64,000 bases of DNA from Gaertneriomyces semiglobifer (Eukaryota; Chytridiomycota; Chytridiomycetes; Spizellomycetales; Spizellomycetaceae): assembly GCA_025558075.1 (NCBI GenBank), contig JAHLKF010000004.1, positions 992,001-1,056,000 of the forward strand, read 5' to 3'. Below are positions 57,446-64,000 of this stretch, in pieces. The notes under the pieces are model-generated. The model was not told the origin of the DNA and made no database searches. It was given only the letters and a program-made list of their open reading frames with translations. Every line of letters begins with the position of its first letter. Position 1 is the stretch's first letter. Position numbers and translations under genes: made by a program.

Positions 57446-58071
57446 ACAGGGGACAAAAGAGTAATGCGCAGCTGTTGTATGATATCACAGAACTCAAACC
57501 GATACGATGTTATAGCCAGGCGGCGTAATACCCTCAGATAGAAACCGCCAGGTCTAAAAAGGATGAATTTTTTGAATCAACTCTCCATTCTCACCGGCAA
57601 CGCTTTCACCATGATGCGTCCGAGAGTAGCATACCCTCGTAAGCCTAATCCACCTGCTCTCCGTCGCTCGTATTATGGGACCTGAAGGGCCTAACCACGC
57701 GAGAACAGCTTACATAACCGGTTGGCGCCGCGGGTTGAACCTCGCGTTTTCCTTTGTCTTGTGTGGTTTCCCCTCCAACTAATTCAGAAACGGTCCCCCA
57801 CGGGTTCAGAGTTGAATGCAGGAGCTCCCTGCGAGATTGGTGATTTTGCACCGATCTGTTCCGTCAAGAGATCTAGCCTGCTTGAAAGCGAATTCAATTC
57901 AGCCGCGCATTGTCTTAGCCTTGTTTGATCGGGAGAGCCATTCACAGCATTTTTTAATTAAAATGGACGCTCCCCTTCAAAATTCAACGAAAGTCTTCCC
58001 GCGAAGCAATATAAAACGCAGGCACTAGTATCCGAAGAAAGGGGACATGCGATCAGTCTGTCTGCAACTAC
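57446..58071. other. Intergenic, promoter of the receptor gene
   Basis: About 630 bases with no recognised gene. Short open frames have no domain. ATATAAAA at 58009-58016 is a possible TATA element about 60 bases before the receptor start. Confidence 0.5.
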
Positions 58072-61000
58072 ATGTCTCGGCGGAGTGTCACGATGAAGCT
58101 CTTTCTTGGATTTATCCTCCACGTGCTGGTGGTGGTGCAACAATACGTTGAGGCTGCACCAGATGCATTTGAAAACCACATTGGAGGAGCAGGAATGTCC
58201 CTGCGATTTTCTGCGGATGACTGGTATAAGGATGAGAATCTGTACCGGGCTTTGATGATCAAGGGCAACTACGCGCCGCTTGAAGGCGTTGGAGCCAAAC
58301 AGCAGGTAGTCCGCGCAGAAAATCCACTGGGCGGTTTCTCCTCATTAACATCAAATGTCAGGCTGGGTATGAATCTCCTGTATCTTTGTGGCCATCATTG
58401 GACAGTAAGTGCAAGTGCTATTGCGTTCGATTATTTGTGATGCCAATGGTTGTGTGAAATCCAGGCTTTACTATCGAGGCATGGGTCAAACCTGGCCCAT
58501 ACGGCGGTCGCAGGTGTTGCTGGCCCATTTTAGAAACATACAGTGCTACTGATGGTCAGTCACCATCATTCCAAAACAAAGCAAATTGTTCGCATTTTCA
58601 TGTAACACCATCATGCAGCTAGTGCTCCAGCTATCATTTTCAAAATTGTGGATGATGGAGCCATACATTTTGGAACGGAGAGAGGATTTGAAAGCACGGA
58701 CCCGTGCGGGAATGCTGAGGGGGAGCGTTCTAGTGAAGACAAAACTATAACGTGGTCCGCGTTTGCATCATCCACTTGGCAGTGAGTCCTTGTTTTTCCC
58801 ACCGCAGTTGCCAGTTGTCTCACCTACCTCTCGCCAATAGTCATGTAGCCGTGGTTTACGATGCAGTTTTGAACCGAAAGCTCTTTTATGGAGATGGGGA
58901 ACTTCTAATGACCGTGACGTGTACCTCGGCGGCTCCCTTCAAAGCACAAGGAGGTTCTTTCAACATTGGTATGATTTTATGCTTACGATGCAATGTGTTG
59001 GGCTGGTCTTAGTTACTTGTAGCTCTTAAACCTACCAGGTTGGTCTAAAAGAAATAGTCCTCAAATGGCGTACGATGGAGAAATAGACGAGCTGCGCTTT
59101 TGGAAAGAAGCTAGGTCAATGGTAGGCCAACGACCTACCGCAGGAACTGGCTTTGTTGATGGATGCTGACCTCGCCCATGTGTTGCGCATAGGCCCAGAT
59201 TCAGGACACTTTGCACCGACCGTTAACTTCAGCCGAAACAGCTGGCAAGATGGTGTTTCACTATCATATGGACGACTACATCCCGTCTGAAGACTTGTTT
59301 TTAAAAGATCAATCGGAAAACGGGTATGATCTTAAAATGGCATCGGCGGAGCGCACTGCTCCCGTCTACGTTCCTTCTACCGCCCCGATTTATGGAGGCC
59401 AACTGGGTACAATCGTAACGAGGACTAGTACTGGAAGTGGATCGGCGGAGCTTGGTTTGGTAGATTCTAGTGCCTCAGGTGCTTCCAGCTGGACGGCAAC
59501 GGTGCTATCTAGCAGCTGTGCGTCAGATGTCTTGGGTTTGGAGCTTGACGATGGGACGCCTATCACACCACCATCGATTTCGTTCGCAGCCACGCAACGT
59601 CTGATTTTAACCGCCCCTGCGGCGGCCATCGACTCTCCACCCGTTGAGCATTGTACTCTGGAATACACAGTCACGGATACGGTGTCGGCATCGACATCGT
59701 CACCTCGGACAGTGTCGGTTTCAATAAAGACGAACCGGTCACCAGTCGTGGGAGACGCTGGAGGTGCCCTCTACTGCGATGGCGACGATTGGGCATATGC
59801 AAAAGATTTCAGCTTTAACACAACCAACTATGGGGAATATACGATCGAGTTTTGGACGTACCACTTTTACTCGGATTCGCCTGATGCAACGCTGTTTTCA
59901 ATTGGTAACAATGAAATTGGGGCACCGGATTATGCATCGAACTGGTGCAAAGCGCTTTCAACCGAAACTCGGTGGGACACAGATGATTTCTGCATTGGCC
60001 GCTTTGTGTTCCATCAGTATACGGTATCGAACAGATTGGAGGCGTATAGTTCCTGGAATCCTTTAAACAATGATGGAGTTATAATGAAGGACATCACTAG
60101 ATACTTCGAGCAATGGAAACATATGGCGATCGTTTCCAGCGAGGACACGTTGGCGATATACTTGAATGGACAATTGCTAGAGAGCGTCCCCAATGAGCCG
60201 TTCTACGGCACAAGGGACGGCCTTTACCTCTGTCATTGGCCTTTTTGGGGTCCATACCATTGGTATAAAGGCTTTGTTGATGAATTTCGAGTTTGGAACC
60301 ATGCACGAACACCCGAACAAATACAGACGCACATGCATACTTCGTTGGAAGGAACAGAGGAAGGACTTCTCGGATATTGGTAAGCATGTTCGGTCTCTCA
60401 TGGGCGCCTGCTTGACTGATGTCCCGCATCCCATTAGGGACTTCAATGAGTATGCGGATTTAGTTGCCTTTAACCAGACCCACAATCCTTCTGACCTTAT
60501 TAAGGACAAGACTAAACACGGGAATGACTTGGTCCCTGGTGGATGCGTTCCAAATAAGTATCCCTACTGTAAACTTGGCGATGACCTGTGCCAGGAAAAA
60601 GAGGCGCCAAAGGTGGACTGTTACGATATTGACGGAACAACACAGTCCGCATCGGGCCGCCCCACCCTTTACCTGTCTAGCGCTCCTGTCGGTGGCCACT
60701 TTACGCCATTAGTATTGGAGGCTGGAGTGAAAACCAAATTTTCTTTGGATGCTCAAGACCCGGATCGGGATATGGTTTGGGTCGAAATTCTGTCAGTGCC
60801 TGATCGTGGAGCGCTATACACGATGACCAACGAGCGCATCAATGCTGGAGACACTGTGCCAGCCGGCACCGAAGTGCAATTCCATAACCCGAACGTCTAC
60901 GAAGGTGGATACCCCGCTACACAGTTCACGTACAGGGTATCCGACGGACTTGAAGCTTCGACTGAAGGATCAATGAAGTTTTACGTGAAGTGTCCTGCAA

Positions 61001-62804
61001 ACACGTACTTGGATGCGAGCAGCAATCAATGTCGCGAATGCGGACGGGGCGAATACTTATTGACCAGTGGTTTCTCTACCGAGTGTAAAAAATACTCGAA
61101 TATCACCTTGGGTTCCCCACTCGGGATCATCCTCACAGCGTTGACCACCGTGAGCGTAGCCTATACGGTGGGAATGGCTGGTTTTGTTGTTATGCACCGG
61201 GGCTCCAAAATCATCCGCGCGGCAAGCCCCGCCTTTTGCTTGATGATTATCCTTGGATGCACTCTCGGCTTGCTGGACGTGTATACTTACATCGATATGC
61301 CGAACGCCACCACATGTGTTCTTCAACCGGTATTCCTCGCCATGGGATTCACCATTGCCATTGGGTAAATGCTTGAACTTTTGCCGTCACCGTAGTGTAA
61401 GCGTATTCAATAGCTGACCCCACGTATTGCAGGTGCTTGGTTATCAAGACAATGAGAGTTCAAGTAGTCTTGTAAGTGTGCCTTTGACCTTTGTGTCACC
61501 GTCAACCCTTCTAACAATGACTTTTTCTCAGCAACTACCCTTTGCTGGCTCGGCGTTACAAGTGGGCGATGACGGATACATGTCTGGCAGTCGTCTCAAT
61601 AGCGGCAGTGGCAGTGGATTGGGTACTATTTTTATCCGTGTGTGCCTCTTCTCGGTGATCCTCCTGTCTCACTTCGTCCCTTTAGATCATATTGATCCCT
61701 TGGTTCTCAGCGGACCGGCCTACGCCTACGCTCCTCACCGACGAAAACGGAGGCCTTTATTGTGAGTGCAATGTTCAAGCGACTTTTTCCATTTGTTCGC
61801 TGACAAGTTCTCTTGCCTTTACTCAGGGGCATGTCCTGGTAATAACGAAGCGTCGGCATTTGGCGCGTCAACGGCCTTGATCGTCTACAATGCATTATGG
61901 CTGCTTCTCGGGGTGTACTCGGCCGTCAAAGTGCGCAACGTCAAGTCGGCCTACAACGAGTCGCAGCACATCGTCCCGTGCATTTACATATTATTTCTCG
62001 TGTCTCTCATCTTGCTGGCGCTGAACTACGCAATGGCGTTATTCAGCTACCAAGTGCGGAGTATTTTCGTTTCTTTCTTGCTCATTGTGAGCTGTGTCTT
62101 TGTTACAAGTCAATTGTTTATACCGAAAGTGCTTGCCATTCAGATGGCCGGCCGTGAGAAAGACAGCAAAGGCGGTTTCAATCAGACAAGCACGAACGTC
62201 ATGCGCAGTAGCCGCGTTAACGCCAGCAGCACCAATGCAAGGACCTCGGAGATTGGTGACGAAGGAAACGCGGATTCGGTTGGGGAAACGAGCCAGAAGC
62301 GGGAGGTTCAAACTTCAAGCAATGTGTACATGACGGTGAGTGGACGAGCGGCAGACAACGTGCACAGACGATCCTCGACTAAATGATTGCTGCTAGGTCG
62401 CGATGGTAGACGCTCAAATCGGTGGTGGTGTATTCAGTGGCTTTTCCGCCCACTCGCTATTCTTCCTCGGCGGTTTAAATGCCATCGTCTTGCGAAAGGT
62501 ACGAGTGCCACATATTAGTGCTGCGAGGGAAACTCTGTTGACGCTCGGTCGCTTGCAGTACCGGCAAACAGTGGCGAGCTATTACATGTACAAGCGCACG
62601 ACCGTAACTTCAGTGAACCCGACGACTCTCTCACTAGCAACTGTTGACGGTGTGGCAATAAAGCTCAAGTTCGACAGCGCGGAGTCGAAGGACGCTTGGA
62701 TGATTACGTTGAAGGGTGGTTCGAAGACGCCGGGTGCCGCATCCCCAACAGCACCATCCCATACGTTCTCTGGTACACAGGGACCACCCATTGCAAATGC
62801 ATGA
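58072..62804 (+). CDS. Class C (GABA-B-like) GPCR with LamG-like ectodomains
   Basis: Twelve exons join in phase to 1331 residues: 58072-58366, 58465-58554, 58619-58781, 58841-58968, 59039-59121, 59193-60379, 60438-61364, 61433-61471, 61532-61622, 61686-61761, 61827-62335, 62397-62804. A signal peptide (MKLFLGFILHVLVVV) starts at Met1 or Met8. Two LamG/ConA-like domains follow, each with a xTIEAWVK or YTIEFWTY strand, a WHHVAVVYD or WKHMAIVSS strand and an IDELRFW or VDEFRVW end; between and after them are cadherin-like beta modules. A Cys-rich stalk (CPANTYLDASSNQCRECGRGEYL) leads to seven membrane helices from about 885 to 1170, with LVIKTMRV after helix 3, an extracellular Cys before helix 5 and FIPKVLAIQ after helix 7, as in class C receptors. 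There is no Venus-flytrap domain. The tail ends with a PH-like segment (VDGVAIKLKFDSAESKDAWMITL). Ligand unknown; a carbohydrate or matrix ligand is plausible. Confidence 0.85.
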
Positions 62805-63102
62805 TAGCAATCCGTATCCGCACTATCCATAGAGAGTGAAGACTACAATATACCCAGCCGACATATGTACATAATCTCAACGTTGGCCAGTTGCACGTTT
62901 TAAGCGGAGGAACGGTTCTGTAATCGTAGTCATTCCTTGAAAACCACCATCGTGCAACACTTTACTAGATGTTGTTCCAAAGCTTTGACGTTATTTACAC
63001 ATGCATTATATGGGCCTGTGACCATCAATACTGGCGTGGGTATCCGTTCTAACGACAGTATCTCTACGTAAACACAAGATGGGTGACAGCTGTCGGCTAT
63101 CT
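62805..63102. other. Convergent 3' flank
   Basis: About 300 bases between the ends of the receptor (plus) and helicase (minus) genes. No gene or repeat seen. Confidence 0.5.
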
Positions 63103-64000
63103 CTATTCTCGCTCATCTATAGCTCCAATAAAGTCCGCGTCGTCAAACCCACTCAAGCCATGCTCCTCATCATGATTATCACTATCTGTACACTTTCCGT
63201 TCTCATGCATCCAAGCCGCGTCATTCATCTCGCCACTTTCCACAATCGTCAGTAGATCAATCTTCGTATGTATATCCCCATCATTCGCAGCTAACCCGTA
63301 AAACGATGTGAGAACGTAGCAGAACGTTGCAAAAGATACGACAGAAGCGGCAAACCTTACCTGCACAATCCTTAATTACCTCTCCCCAATCCTTATTCGT
63401 CTCGAGCAGTTTGCGGTTTCCCACAATGATCATGTGCCGTTTAGCGCGAGTCAACGCAACGTTGACTCGTCGTGGCTCGTCAATGAAACCCGTGAAGCTC
63501 GTTCGTACCGTGCTAAGGATGATTATTGATTTTTCAGCTCCTTGGAAAGCGTCGCATGTGGAGACCTTCAACAAACAAATCACGTCGGTGGAGAAAACGG
63601 AGTAAGTTAGTTCCTAAGGGATGAAAAACCAAGAGGAGCGCCTTCAAATGGTACCTGTACAGTAGACCGCTTATTGCCCGAGACTTCTGCTCGAATTTTT
63701 TCGGCTTGGTTCTTATCTGTCACCGGAAAATTCTGATCAGAATCACTACGCTGGTCGTTGCATAATACAAATTACTCACATAATGCAATGACTCCAATTT
63801 CATCCGCAGGAATATCTCTTGCCACCAATCCTCGCACCAATGCAACAACTGCATCTGCTTCAGCACTATTGACAAAGGATCCTCTACTGGATCCTTCCAC
63901 GCCTTTGGTATCCACAAAGCATAGTGTAGGAAGACCCGAAATTATGGGCGCAAGGCTGGCGGCGGGTGTACCGTGGGTGAGTTGGTTGTTGTAGAAGAGT
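63103..64000 (-). CDS. SF1 helicase (Upf1/Dna2/Nam7-like), 3' part only
   Basis: The gene runs off the right edge; its 5' part is missing. Visible exons are about 63780-64000 (continues), 63655-63716, 63361-63565 and 63103-63290. In order they give FYNNQLTHG, LPTLCFVDTKG, NSAEADAVVALVRGL, DEIGVIALYKNQAEKIR, VSTCDAFQGAEKSIIILSTVR, then RRVNVALTRAKRHMIIVGN. These are motifs IV to VI of superfamily 1B helicases; DAFQGAEK and the NVALTRAK arginine-finger motif are diagnostic. The IALY/KNQAEK joint skips 64 bases with GTGAGT and GGTGACAG ends. The acidic C-terminal tail ends IGAIDERE. Motifs I-III lie outside the window, so RNA versus DNA substrate cannot be judged. Confidence 0.85.

Noticed and set aside
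57640..57745. tRNA-like GGTTCAACC on the minus strand
   Set aside because: The flanking bases do not form a T-stem and no acceptor stem or anticodon arm could be drawn.

Overview
This window looks like nuclear DNA of a zoosporic (chytrid-type) fungus. Genes carry many short introns (mostly 55-85 bases) with GT..AG ends and CTAAC-like branch sites. Fungal hallmarks (a Zn2Cys6 DNA-binding protein, a Boi-type SH3-SAM-PH protein, an Ira-type RasGAP) sit beside genes expected in flagellated or amoeboid lineages: a PG-rich-repeat (SHIPPO/STPG) protein, dynein light chain LC8, a cortactin-like N-terminus and talin-like domains. The assignment is by inference from gene content; no marker gene for species is present.

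Layout. 1-5.4 kb: a small-heat-shock-like gene (minus) and a tandem pair of related genes of unknown function, the second decayed. 6.3-8.7 kb: Boi-like polarity protein. 10.0-14.2 kb (minus): ten-exon protein joining talin-like ubiquitin folds to a RasGEF. 14.4-17.5 kb: a 97-residue cortactin-like protein and a two-exon Zn2Cys6 protein. 17.6-26.8 kb: citrate synthase, C2H2 zinc finger protein, FYVE-RING ligase like RNF34/RFFL, universal stress protein and a large haem-oxygenase-fold protein. 27.3-33.8 kb: a transposon-like element of about 6.5 kb with terminal inverted repeats, subterminal motif arrays, a transposase-like gene broken by one in-frame stop, and a second spliced gene. 34.2-36.6 kb: a disordered protein with a 21-residue repeat. 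38.7-46.9 kb (minus): neurofibromin/IRA RasGAP of about 2668 residues. 47.0-64 kb: PP2A activator PTPA, ankyrin protein, SHIPPO-repeat protein, F-box-type protein with two small frame breaks, Myb-repeat protein with a possible mitochondrial presequence, LC8, a 12-exon class C GPCR with LamG-like ectodomains, and the 3' part of an SF1 helicase running off the right edge.

Functional themes. Both arms of Ras control (GEF and GAP) and a Boi-type polarity protein lie within 41 kb, and the talin-like and cortactin-like proteins suggest an adhesion/actin link that suits crawling zoospores. LC8 and the SHIPPO protein suit a flagellated stage. Exon models were derived by joining reading frames at consensus splice sites; those with several phase-consistent junctions (RasGEF, citrate synthase, GPCR, RasGAP, PTPA) are reliable, while others are marked tentative.
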